In this document: positions 21,486 to 32,306 of the stretch, piece after piece
How the letters are laid out: each line of letters starts with the position of its first letter
How positions within the stretch are numbered: position 1 is the stretch's first letter
Origin: Terfezia claveryi
Lineage: Eukaryota; Ascomycota; Pezizomycetes; Pezizales; Pezizaceae
Assembly (NCBI GenBank): GCA_015179025.1
Contig: WHUX01000004.1
Location: 124,001-188,000 of the forward strand
DNA: 64,000 nt
Reading direction: 5' to 3'
Notes under the pieces: generated by a model
Seen by the model: only the letters and a program-made list of their open reading frames with translations
What the model was told of the DNA's origin: nothing
The model's database searches: none
Position numbers and translations under genes: made by a program

Positions 21486-24400
21486 TCACAGCCCATCATT
21501 CCCCATTGGCCATGCTGCCCCACCCATACCCAGGTCCGCCCAATCCCACTCCAACATCATGGGCATCTGCCACAACTCCTGTGGTACCAACGGCACCGGG
21601 AACGAGTCCGAATCCCCCGCTAACCCAGTCATAATTGGTAATCCTATTGACCCATATCCCCCAGCCGGGAACCCATCTCCATCCACAACATTCGGTACTG
21701 GTGAGTTACTGTCTCCAGGAGCTGTGAATACGAATCCTGGAGTTTGTTGTGGAGCAGGGGAGCAGACGTCCCCTAGCCAGCCGAAATTTGACGAGGGGGA
21801 AAACGTGTCGAAGGTGGAGTCCACACTAGACATAGAATTGTCTCGCTGCAGTTGTTGCGGTTGTAGCTGCTGAATTTGTTGCTGCTGCCGGAGAAGCGAT
21901 CCCGCACCACCACTCGAATTGACCGTCGACCCCGACACAAAACTCGGCGTCGATGGCACAGGGGTTGGCGTACTCGTTGCTGAGAGACTCGCAGTCGCAC
22001 TTCGAAAGAAATTGGGATCTGAATCGGACGCAATAGTGACACCCACTGGCAACGGTGTCTTAGGCCTAGGGTCACTTTCATCCTCTTTACCTGATGGCTG
22101 TTTCCTTTTCCTCCTCGTCTGTTGCTCCTTCTCTGCCTTATCCAAGACTACCTTTGCGATCCTATCGAATTCTTCGCAGATGGCCAGCATGCGAGTAACA
22201 CTGCCATTCTCGTCTTCCTCGCGAATGCCGAGGAGGAATTTACAGACGTTGTGCATTAAGCGGAGGTCTGGTCGTGCTCGAAGATCTAATGGATTTTGCA
22301 AAATATTCGCGAAGAGAGTCACCAGCGCTGAAACAGGGTAATACATTATGAGCCTGTCGGTAGACAAATGGCTAATTGTCAGTAATGTCAACGAAAAGAA
22401 AACCAGAGTAAACTGATGGGGGTACCACACCAAATACAAGGACAGTCATTAGCATTGATATACTTAATTAAGTTTATCGATGACCTTGCCGCAGAGACGC
22501 AAAGCGCCGCGCTGGAAAACACCCTGGGGTTCAGTGGCTTAGCACTCAATCCCGAAATTGCATAATTCGACAGCCTACTCGTCCAGTAACCATGGTGGAT
22601 GGACATTCTGTGTATCGTAGTCAAGCAGTTGTGGTAAGCGAAATGTAACATGACGACATGTAACACCAGTGGGCCTTCATCCACTTTTATCTCATTATCG
22701 GGCCTTATCTCAATCGGTACCGACGTTTTCCACTTCTCCAGTTCCAGATCTAGATCCCCGATAGTGTTGAGAATTTCTTGGTCAGTCTGCCGTGATGCCT
22801 TTGCCGAGTAGAGGTGCATATACACCTTCCCTTCTATGGTTGAGAATTGAGCTATCAACCGGAAGAGGTTGACTTTAGTCTTTCCGCCTGCTAGTGGAAT
22901 ATTCCCGACTCCATCTGCTGGGTCTTCTTCTGGAAGGTCGACATTGACGTCGTCATCGTTAATGGCCCCGGGTCGACCAGACCGTAGAGCAATTTCCTTG
23001 TCGAGAAGGTACATAATCCAAAAGACACGACGGCGCTGCTCGACTTCGACCGCGCTGAGACCAAACCAGCTCCCACGACGGTGCATGCCAATGCTATTCG
23101 CCAGTCGTACAGCAGCGGCAATGAGAAAGTACGATGGTTGTGGATTAGCTGTACCTTGCATGAACAGTGACTTCACGAAATTTAGCGTGACATTCAGAGA
23201 TATTGGAAAGCCAGGGTATTACCATAGCTAGGATGGCCTGAATAGTCATAAGATCACTATTTTTCAGAAGGAGTTCTGTCAAAAGACCAGCTGCATTCTG
23301 GAAATACTGCCATGATCGTTCAACGCCAACCCATGGAGCCACTTTATCATCGATTTGAAGGGGGTGCGAAATACGAAGTCGGCATGCTATCGCAAGAACC
23401 ATATTAAGCGCGGCGTACCACCCTGAATCCGCAAGCGGTGAATCCGAAAAGTGCCTATTCAGCAAATACTCGAAAGTAGGTCTGTGAAACAGAGGGAAAA
23501 GGTTATTGAAATTCACGAAGAAGTCTAATGCCATAATTGTTAGATGAGCATGTGATATCGCTATAAAAGAAATACGCACCTGCCACCAGTGTCATGGTGG
23601 GTCCTTTAGGGGGCATAGGATTTCGTTTGCGGTTCTCAAAAAGCTGACCAAATACGCCATTCTTTGTCGGGAAAAATCTACTAGAGTCCTGAGCTGTGGC
23701 ATTCGTGATCATATCTTGAAAGCTGGTATCTCCAGTCTTTTCATTAACCCACTGGATACCCTTTGGGCTAAATATCGAGAACCCCGAGGATGAGCCTTAG
23801 AGTGCCATATATCAGCCTTATAATCCAAGATCTAACGTGCTAGGTAACTAAGACCCAGCACCAGTGTCTCGCACCTATAAAACGGGTCTCTCCGCAGTTG
23901 TTCGTGACAAGTGAGCACATCATATCAGACAAATTCTCGGCTTCTTCCTCGTCCTTGGCTTTCGAAGTCGGTGAATTGATAACGCTGTGCATGGGCGACG
24001 ACCCAGGTGTATGTCCTCGTACAGACTCTGAGGATGACCTGCCAGCAACAGATACTGATGCTCGCCCTTGGCTCTGTTCAGTGAGCCGTCTTTCCAGGTC
24101 ACCTAGATCTGTCTTTCCATCAGGGTCGTCTGGTAACAGCCCTGACAGTTTCAGGAGGGACTCCATTCGACCTAGACGATTTTCTAGTCCTTCAATGTAC
24201 TTGGCTCTAGGTTATCCCAATACCCGTCAGCATAGCCCACTGAAAAGTATAAGCTGGTTCTGACCCTTTAGGAGGATTTCGCTTCTTCTCCACCAGTGTA
24301 AAGACACATTCTGTATTGTAATTTGCACAATGTGTACATGCTGGTAACCTCCCATCGCATTTTATCTATGTTGAACATAATCAGCAACTAAAGTTTACAT

Positions 24401-24672
24401 CCAATATGCCCCACGTGCATCTGTACTTTCTTCTTCCTACACATGTCGCATGCCCTTGCGATCCTCCTACGTTTGGGATCCTGTCCATCATCAGACGCAG
24501 ACGGGTGTTGCCCGGGATGAAATAGCACAGCTGGGATCGTTTGGCCATCTGGAACACTTCCAAAATGCTGGGGGGGGCTCGGTGCAGTCGGGGAGTGAGA
24601 GTATTCCATCGGAGAAGCCATTTCGGCTAGCAATTCACTGTTGGAAGCTGTAGCTGTACGTCTTTCCCCCAC
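21486..24672 (-). CDS. Zn2Cys6 fungal-specific transcription factor, 7 exons, 934 aa
   Basis: Exons, complement strand: 24427-24672, 24265-24365, 23875-24206, 23580-23795, 23223-23524, 22431-23170 and 21486-22353. The six introns are 61, 58, 79, 55, 52 and 77 bp, and the sum is exactly 935 codons. The zinc cluster is complete only after the first splice: C75-X2-C78-X6-C85-X6-C92-X2-C95-X6-C102. A linker ([17 protein letters not shown]) gives a dimerisation coil. The fungal_trans middle-homology domain starts near [11 protein letters not shown], with [20 protein letters not shown] and [22 protein letters not shown]. The tail is Ser/Pro-rich with a Gln run ([14 protein letters not shown]) and probably activates transcription. 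It is a nuclear DNA-binding regulator whose target pathway cannot be read from sequence. Donors GTACAG, GTCAGA and GTGTGG are weak but frame-consistent. The start could instead be 17 codons downstream (MASPMEYS). Confidence 0.88.
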
Positions 24673-27545
24673 CGGTGGCGCGCGAACCTCCGGAAGCCAG
24701 TGAATCCGGGAAAAACTTGTTGAATGTATTTGGAAGCGAAAGTGACGGCCAAGTTGGTGCCCTTTGCTTCTGTTTCAATATATGAGTGGCGTTGGGGGAG
24801 TGTCTGGAACTGGAATTGAGAGGATGCCGACGAGGGGAGAGTCGGCTCGGCACGTCCTTTGATGCAAGACGAACACAAATAACAAAATTGTAAGCTAGCA
24901 ATAATAGGTGACGATGATTTATAAGACGAATGTTCTTCAAGCAATAAGCAGTAACATTAAGCTTAGGGGTACAATTACAAGCAAGGGTTCGACTTTTCGA
25001 ATCTGGCAAAGAAGTTGCACCGTATGGGGCAACGCCGATGCTAGTAACACGGGCAAGCCGTCGATGCAGAAGAAAAAAAGAAAAGGAGACCACTTAGCCT
25101 GCGCTAGCACTGGCACGGTGGAAGTAGGGTATAGGTATAATAATGTATGAATTGATTTGAAAAAGCAGAGTTGAGTGCGGATATTGCGCTCCTATCTTTG
25201 CCGTCGCTGGTCCAATATGTGTAGTTTTCCCTCCTTTAGAGAAACAACGAAGCATAACATCACCAGAGCTCTACACAGAAAGCCTATGCCAACTTCAGCA
25301 ACTCCAAGGAGGCCATGACCCAAAGGCTGACGTTGTGTGTGTATACTAAATATCCGAGAGCGAAGTGCTAGTGTGCGGAGCGTGTGGGAGATGTTGCAGT
25401 GCCAGCGCCAGACTACCTAGAGAATGTTGTAGGGAAGTCACGCCGTGTACACGTGAGGTATTGGGTCGCCGTGCTGGTCACGAGGCTTTCCGGCACCCCA
25501 GGCCTTGGCCGTAGAGCAATCATCCGGACTTTTTTATAGATGCCCCACTGTGATCGCGAAGGAGACCCGGGGGTAAGTATCAGGTTTTGCCAGCGGCCAA
25601 ATTATGGCCCGGTAGGAACATTTGCAGCCGCAGGCTTGCAGTTGGGAAGCAGATTTCCCCCCCTCGATGCCCCCGCTTACTGTGTTAAGTCCGGCGTCCA
25701 GTGCCGCGAATATATATATGATTTGTAGAGCCCTCAGGCTGGGCTCGAGTTGCTTGACATTGCCATGATGCAATTGCTTTTTTCTTCCCTTCCCACACAC
25801 AACGAGCATCGACCTCCGTCCTCGTGTGCAACCAACTGCATGAATCGTCCCCACAATGGTTCCTTTTGGCATGTCGACATGGAATTCAGACATTCCATGT
25901 ATGCTCAGGCGCGGTACTGTCTGTGGTGTGCTGCAGCTGCGAGGGTTGCCATGCTTGGGGGTTCCAGGTTGCTATTGTAACGGCAACTGCGACATGGGTT
26001 TAAATTCCAACCATTAGAGTTTAGGAGCAGGTAGAAGATGTGGGTCCAAGGGTTTCGGGTTCCGGTATCCGCTGACAAGTTCACGGTATAGATATTAAGA
26101 GGGTACTATATATATGGGTAGTCTGGTTGGCACAACACCCTCCACAGGAGGCTATATGGGTTACTTTGATGCTAATCAATAGTGATAATCCCCCTTTGTT
26201 TATATATATGTATGTACATGCGAGTGCGAGTCCAAGTTCGTTTACCGTACCGTAGTCTAAATAGTTCCCCATAGCCACGATGTCAACGTAGTAAACGAGC
26301 GACGACTTTGGAAGGTTTCAGGGACACAATTCAGGGGACGGGTCCTCTTCTTGATTGCCAATAATAACCACCACTCAGAAGGGACTGCTGCAGAGCTCCA
26401 AAATTGTGTCTCGCAATAATTGGCATTTTGAGAGTGTCACCGTGGTCTCTGAATTTTCTCGAGGAATTCTCTCATTCCCCTATCTTTCACTGGAAACAAC
26501 TATATTACCTACAGTATCTCTCGGCCGAGCCTCGGACTATTTGCAGGCCCATATACCAGGGTATCGGAGGCCTCTTCGCTAATTGCTATGAATCTATAAT
26601 CCATCCCTTTAGCAATCCTTACCCTTGCAAGCCGCTCTTGCGGGTCGCTCTTCCGGATCTGGGTATCAAATAAACTAGCGAGTTGTTGCCTTTAGGACTG
26701 GTGAAATTGCAGGGGCCTCAGCATTCGGTTCGTTATATCCAACAATAGTATAATCAACTACTCTCTATATATATGCCTCGAGATGTCTCCATGTGATGAT
26801 GTCCAGATGTAGCCTTTCTATTCCACTTAGATACTGAGGCATACTGGATTTGTGCTTCTGATTTCATTTACAAAAAAAAAGCCTTGGAGTAGGTAATTGA
26901 GCTAGACAAGTATCAATACTATACTACTTGACCATCATCAATCCATGTTAACTGTTGTGTGAGTATGCTGATGATACAGTGATGCTTTGGGTGGGGTCTC
27001 TCCATTGTCATGCAGATGTTTTATTTTAGATTTTTTTTTTTTTTATCTGTAGCCTGAGAGTATGGTTAGGCGCAGTATTTTTCCTTATCGCTGAAGGGTT
27101 TGTACCTTAGCTAAAGTTTTTGCTGGATTCACAAAGTAAATCTCCTTTTGCCCCAAGCCCTGAGATACAATAATTTTGTTAACTGTACTTTGTTTCGAGA
27201 CGAGGCATTACATATAACCCTCAATTCTTCGGTCAAACTTCCAGACCTCCAAACTCTTTAGTTAGCTGCCTGCGAGGCTAGAAAAATAACTTGATACTAA
27301 CAATTTCACTTATATTACGATCTACATAACTAATACCTCAATATGTAACCAGACAATAATCAAATCGCTCCGCAGTTACCCTCAACTCTTGTACCACAAC
27401 CGTAACTGGACTAGCGCTATACATCCTTACATATAATAGCTCATAGCAATAGCTTTCTCGCTTTCTTAAACTTAAACTTATATGAACCATACCAAACCAT
27501 ACAGCATATATATAGATATATCTCACCAAAAACAAAAAAAAAAAA
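24673..27545. other. divergent intergenic region, 2.9 kb
   Basis: Holds the promoters of the Zn2Cys6 gene (leftward) and the hydrolase gene (rightward). Short frames at about 25540-25980 and 26355-26673 lack family signals and supported splice structure. A T14 run lies at about 27030-27043. No gene, RNA or mobile element recognised. Confidence 0.4.
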
Positions 27546-29209
27546 ATGCCCCTCCCCATCTCCTCCATCCTCACCCATCCCTCCTTCCCCACCGTCATCT
27601 CCCTCCCCAAACCCACACGCAAGGGAAATGCGCATGTTGCCACGACCCGTGGAGGCCCATTTGACATTGCGTGGGAGGTTTATGGGGAGGGCAGTGTAAG
27701 GGTTGTAGTATGTATTTTTTTTTTCAATTTTTAATTCTATATATACAGTATGTGCTGATTAAAAGTAATATTTGGTGTAGTGGGTTATGGGGTTGAGTGC
27801 ACCAGGAATGGTGTGGCATAGGCAGGTGAGTAAAACAGCTGAATGGGTCTAACGCAAGTCCAAGTTTGGAGGCTGAATATTATTTGATTATTGGGGTTTG
27901 GTAGAGTAGATATTTGTATGTTTATTATTACATTTCCCCAATTCCCGGGAGTACGTGCTGGGGAAGGATTTGGGTATATATAACCTAACGCCGTTGTACT
28001 CTACACAACAAACAACAGTGGAGTCGACAGAGGCCACACCTACTCCTCCTTAGTCTTCGATAATCGCGGTACATTATAATTCCACTCCTTTCCCCCCGCA
28101 TATTTACCCCCTTCCACATTCCCATCTTCTCATAATAATACATCTAACCTATGCATCCATTTATACGCAAACACAGGCGTCGGCAACAGCGATAAGCCCC
28201 TTCTCCCGCGGTACACCACGACCGAGATGGCGCGGGACCTGCTCGAGGTGCTCTCGCACGTGGGGTGGACTGGGGAGGAAAGGAGGATCCATTTAGTGGG
28301 GGCAAGTATGGGCGGTGAGTAGTACTTATATTTGGGGATACTTGTTCGGCGTTATTGACGTTTGTGGTGATGTTGTTGTGTAGGCATGATCGCTATGGAG
28401 TTTGTAAGTGGTTACTATACTCCCTTAGGGTAATGGTGTATGATGTGTGGTGGTGGTAGGGGATAGTGATGCTAATTGTGGGGAGTTATATTGGATTGCT
28501 CGATAGGCGTTGTTGGCGCCCCACCTACTTGCGTCGTTGACATTACAGAGTACAGCTGCGAAGCTTAATGATCCACTTGTAAGCTTACTCCCCCACCCAA
28601 CTTCACCCCATTTATATCCATAAATCAATCCTCCCCCCATTTTCCTAACCGGATGAACAGCCGTGGTACACCACCCTTGCCAACCGGGTCACCATGTTCC
28701 TGCCCAAGCCCCTCCCCCTCCGCTTGCAGCACACGCAATCCGTGCTCTTCACCCCCACATTCCTCTCCTCCGCCCCCTCCCCGCCGACTACCGACCCCGC
28801 CTTCCCAACCAACGCCGACCTCTTCACCGCCGAGGAACTCTGGCGGCGCGATCACCTCCCCATAACCCCTTGGGCGAACTACCTGCTCCAAGGGTTGGCT
28901 GTCTCGGGCCACTGCATCTCTGCAGACAGGTTAAAGACTCTGGGGGAGGTGTTGGAGGGGAGGTTGAAGATCAGGGTAATAACAGGGGACGAGGATAAGC
29001 TTGTGGCGTGGATACATAGTAAGGAGATTGTAGAGGGGATGGAGGAGGGGAGGGGAGAATTGGTGGTGGAGAGGGGATGCGGCCATGTGGTGCATTGGGA
29101 GAGGGGCGGAGAGCGCGGGTATAATGTGGCTATGGAGGAGTATTTTGGTGTGGGGGAATGGGCGTGGGGGAGGGGAAGGGAGGAGAGTGCTAGAGTGGAG
29201 AGTGGTTGA
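27546..29209 (+). CDS. alpha/beta hydrolase, 8 exons with two microexons, 348 aa
   Basis: Exons: 27546-27707, 27781-27825, 27905-27915, 28019-28068, 28177-28314, 28384-28403, 28507-28578 and 28661-29209; total 349 codons with stop. The fold is an alpha/beta hydrolase: MGLSAPGMVWHRQ (oxyanion region), LVFDNRGVGNSDKP, and the nucleophile elbow G131-A-S133-M-G135. Candidate acids are D276/D278 (GDEDKLV) and the histidine is H308 (GCGHVVHW), giving a Ser-Asp-His triad. The 11-nt exon at 27905 supplies S-R-Y-F, so the protein reads QSRYFGVDRGHTYSSLVFDN, as expected for this family. The 20-nt exon at 28384 lies directly after the elbow. Introns are GT..AG with CTAAC-type branches where tested. The substrate is unknown; probably a lipid or ester hydrolase. 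It is convergent with PAM18. Confidence 0.82.
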
Positions 29210-29477
29210 GAGGTATTTTGTATGCTGGGATTATCAGAATTGATGCAATTGGTGGTAGTGGTAGGAGTTGGTATGCGAAATGTGAGGTTTGAGAAGAGAG
29301 GAATTTTGTGTGAGATTTGAGCTTTGAACATAGGGTACCTAGTAAAGAAACAGCAGATGAACACGCCAAAACTATGCCTGCCCATGAACAGAAATCCACA
29401 TGATGACGACTAGACACACTTATCCATTCATCATCAATCCATCCATCTATCCCCAACCATCTATCATTACCTCCATG

Positions 29478-29510
<33 letters not shown>

Positions 29511-29574
29511 AAATAAACGCCCCATACATATATACAACCCTCAACCACTCCACCTCTCTCGGCACCAACCGCGC
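29210..29574. other. convergent 3' region with A31 tract
   Basis: This lies between the stop codons of the hydrolase and PAM18 genes. An uninterrupted run of 31 A lies at 29478-29508 (T on the PAM18 strand, just beyond its stop). Nothing else seen. Confidence 0.6.
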
Positions 29575-29981
29575 CTATATCTTCTCCAAAAACTCCTTCG
29601 CCTCATTAATCTTACTCGCCAAATACGGGCTCCCGCCGCGATCCGGGTGATTGAGCAACATCATCTGCCGGTGCTGCTTCCTGATCATATTCTTATTCAG
29701 ATTCCTCTCGCTCAGCTGCAGAATGAGGGCAGCTTCGCGCCGGGACATTTTGGACTCGAAGCCGCCTTTGTAGTAGGCCTTGCCGGAGGGGGAGAGAAGC
29801 GAGTTCCCAGAGGCGCGGTAGCGGGTGAATGCGCGGAGGCCGAGGCGGGTTAGGAAGGCGGTGGTGGCGAGGCCTGTTTGGTAGTTGGTGGGCAGGGTTA
29901 GTTTAGTCGGTGGGGGAAGGGGAGGTAGGGGAAGGGGGGAAGGGGAGAAGTACCGACGCCGATGATGATGGGGGTGGACAT
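29575..29981 (-). CDS. PAM18: mitochondrial import motor J-protein Pam18/Tim14, 2 exons, 108 aa
   Basis: Exons are complement(29954-29981), only 28 nt, and complement(29575-29873). The 80-bp intron runs GTACTT..AAACAG. The protein starts [10 protein letters not shown], continues into a hydrophobic N-terminal membrane segment ([13 protein letters not shown]) and then a compact C-terminal J-domain. Family landmarks are [19 protein letters not shown], the HPD motif at H85-P86-D87 ([13 protein letters not shown]) and [11 protein letters not shown]. Length and order match Pam18/Tim14, the inner-membrane J-protein that stimulates mitochondrial Hsp70 in the TIM23 import motor, with the J-domain in the matrix. 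No residue of the HPD loop is altered. It is divergent from RLP24. Confidence 0.95.
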
Positions 29982-31009
29982 TGTGGAGGATTGGGATTGT
30001 GGGGTGTTTGTGTTTGTGTTGGCGGTTGGGAGGAGGGGGGAGGCGCCCTGGTAGGTGGTGGTGGTGGGACGAGGCTGCTCCAGGTTGATTGATTTAAGGA
30101 TTTGGAAGGGGGGGGTTGTTGGGCGAGGGTTTGAGCTGTGAGAATGTTGAGTGAGCTCTGCGCAAACAATCAGCACTTTGTAACTTTTTCGCCAGGGGCT
30201 TGGCGGTACAGCAAGTAAGTTCATGTAAGTACTGTGTATGTACTGTACTGTAGGTACGGAGGAACTTTCTGTGTCACACCTTGGCATCCTGGCGATAGCG
30301 CTGCATTGGCCGACGACATTTTAGCATCATTGTACAGATGAAGATTCCAATTTACCTAGAGGCACATGCGGGTATTTTCAGCTTCAGTTTCAATTTGATA
30401 ATAGAGCTTGAGCTTTTTAAGCCCAACCAGACTATTATTAAGAATAAAAGCCGGTTCAGTTATTTTTGGCACTGCTACATATGTAGGTACCGCATCTTGT
30501 CAGTTTAGAGACATAGGTCAAGTGCACAAGGTATCCGAGCGCAAAAAATAGGTGTTTTATTCTGGAGAAAACATTGGAAAATGAGGATGAAGATACTAGC
30601 ATTGGACATTGCTGAATTGCAATTACACATGCAGTGGCAGCTGCCTGGTTATGGCTTCATGAACATAAGCGAGATACAATATTTCGTTGGATTCCGATGA
30701 AGAGGTTGAATATGTTGTTTTGGCTGAGGATGCACGGCTACCGTAGCCAGACTACTGACCTACCGTGTGCGTGACTAAGCGCTCAACCTGAAATCTTGGC
30801 GGGAACCGAAAATCTGAACCCTTTGGGGCTTTTTGCTGGAGAACGCTAAGCCTTGTTACTGGCGGCTGGAGCGAAAGGAAAGAAACAGAACAGCATTCAG
30901 CTTTCCGCCGATTGAACTAAACAAACAAGAGCAGTAGCTGGGAAGATACCTGGATTCATCTGTTTGTCTGTCTGTCTGTTAGTCCGAGAGAAGGAAGAAG
31001 CCGGGCACG
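29982..31009. other. shared divergent promoter region of PAM18 and RLP24
   Basis: About 1 kb between two divergently transcribed housekeeping genes. A TGTCTGTCTGTCTGTT repeat lies just before the RLP24 start (about 30964-30980). No gene or recognised operator motif. Confidence 0.5.
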
Positions 31010-31760
31010 ATGAGGTGAGTAGGGTGGGATGGACATGGGAGCCTGCTTGCTGGATGAATCCGAATGCTAATGATGATGGCCTACAGGATCTACAACTGCT
31101 TCGTGTGCTCGCACCCCATCTACCCCTCGCACGGGATCGTCTTTGTCCGCAACGATGCCAAAGAATTCCGCTTCTGCCGGTCGAAATGCCACAAGAACTT
31201 TAAGATGAAGCGTATGCCCCCCCCCCATGGCACCACCATCACCACCAATTCTTCAGGCCATGACAATGACTAACTGACATATCCCTACAGGCAACCCCCG
31301 TAAGCTCAAATGGACCAAAGCCTTCCGCAAAGCCGCCGGCAAGGAAATGGTTGTGGACACGACGCTCACCTTCGCCGCGCGGCGCCACATCCCGACCCGC
31401 TACTCGCGGGACTTGGTCGCAAAGACCCTCAACGCTATGCAGCGTGTAGAGGAGATCCGCCAGCGCAGGGAAAGGGTCTTTTATAAGAACCGCATGGCAG
31501 GGAATAAGGAGCGGCAGAAGGCGGCGGATAGGAAGCTGGTGGAGAAGAATCAGCATATCTTGTTGCCATATGAGAGGGATATGGCGAAGAAGGTGGGGAG
31601 GGTGGCGGAGGAGTTTGAGGAGATGGAGGTTGAGAGTGTAGGGGAGTTGGAGGTGAAGGAGGTGCAGGAGGTGGAGAAGGAGAAGGTTGGGATTAAGGTC
31701 AAGGCGAGGAGGGGCGGGAGAAAGACGGTGGCTGGAGGGGATGGGATGGATATGGATTGA
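31010..31760 (+). CDS. RLP24: 60S ribosome biogenesis protein Rlp24, 3 exons, 199 aa
   Basis: Exons are 31010-31014 (ATGAG, five coding bases), 31087-31211 and 31291-31760. Introns are 72 bp (GTGAGT..CTACAG) and 79 bp (GTATGC..CTACAG, branch GACTAACTGAC). Splicing gives [20 protein letters not shown] and an L24e-type zinc ribbon with cysteine pairs CFVC and [24 protein letters not shown] and the basic/acidic C-terminal tail follow ([13 protein letters not shown], then Glu/Val-rich repeats). This is the ribosomal-like protein that occupies the eL24 position on pre-60S particles and recruits the AAA ATPase Afg2/Drg1 during cytoplasmic maturation. Length fits the family (about 200 aa). The next gene downstream (protease) is on the same strand. 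Confidence 0.95.
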
Positions 31761-32306
31761 GGAGGAAGGGGGATATGGGGCGGAGGGGTAATGTGGGAGG
31801 GAGCAGGTGCAGGTGGAAAAGAGGAGGCGATGTCTTGTATTGGGCTTTGTCCTTTTTTTTCTTGTGCGGGCGTTTTGATGGATTCTGTGCACGGTAATTT
31901 TTTTCTTTCCTTTATTTTCTCCCTCGAGCGGTTGGTCCAGTATTGCCCTGTTCCTCTTCCAGCGGAGGAAACGTATACATGTCTGTCTCCTGCCCCACTT
32001 CAGGCGGTTTGAGGAAAGGAGTTGAGAATACAGCCCGATATCGCAACACCGAGCTGCTAGATTCCCAGGGCCCAAACATGATGTGTATTATTCGCCCCCC
32101 TTTCGAATCATTGTTGGGTTTCTTCCGCGCCGGCCCGTTGCGGATATGCTTAGTAAGACTCCTCCCGATTTCGGCAAAGAAACCAGTCCGCCAGTCCGCC
32201 CCCGCCCCATCCCACCACGCCCTCCCTCCCACCGCTCCTGCAATTGGGGGCCGCTATACATCTCCCAGCATCCACCTCGGCGCAGCAGAAGAATTAACCG
32301 TGCAAT
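31761..32306. other. spacer between RLP24 and the m-AAA protease gene
   Basis: A 546-bp head-to-tail spacer with T-rich patches after the RLP24 stop, then the promoter and leader of the protease gene. No other feature seen. Confidence 0.6.
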
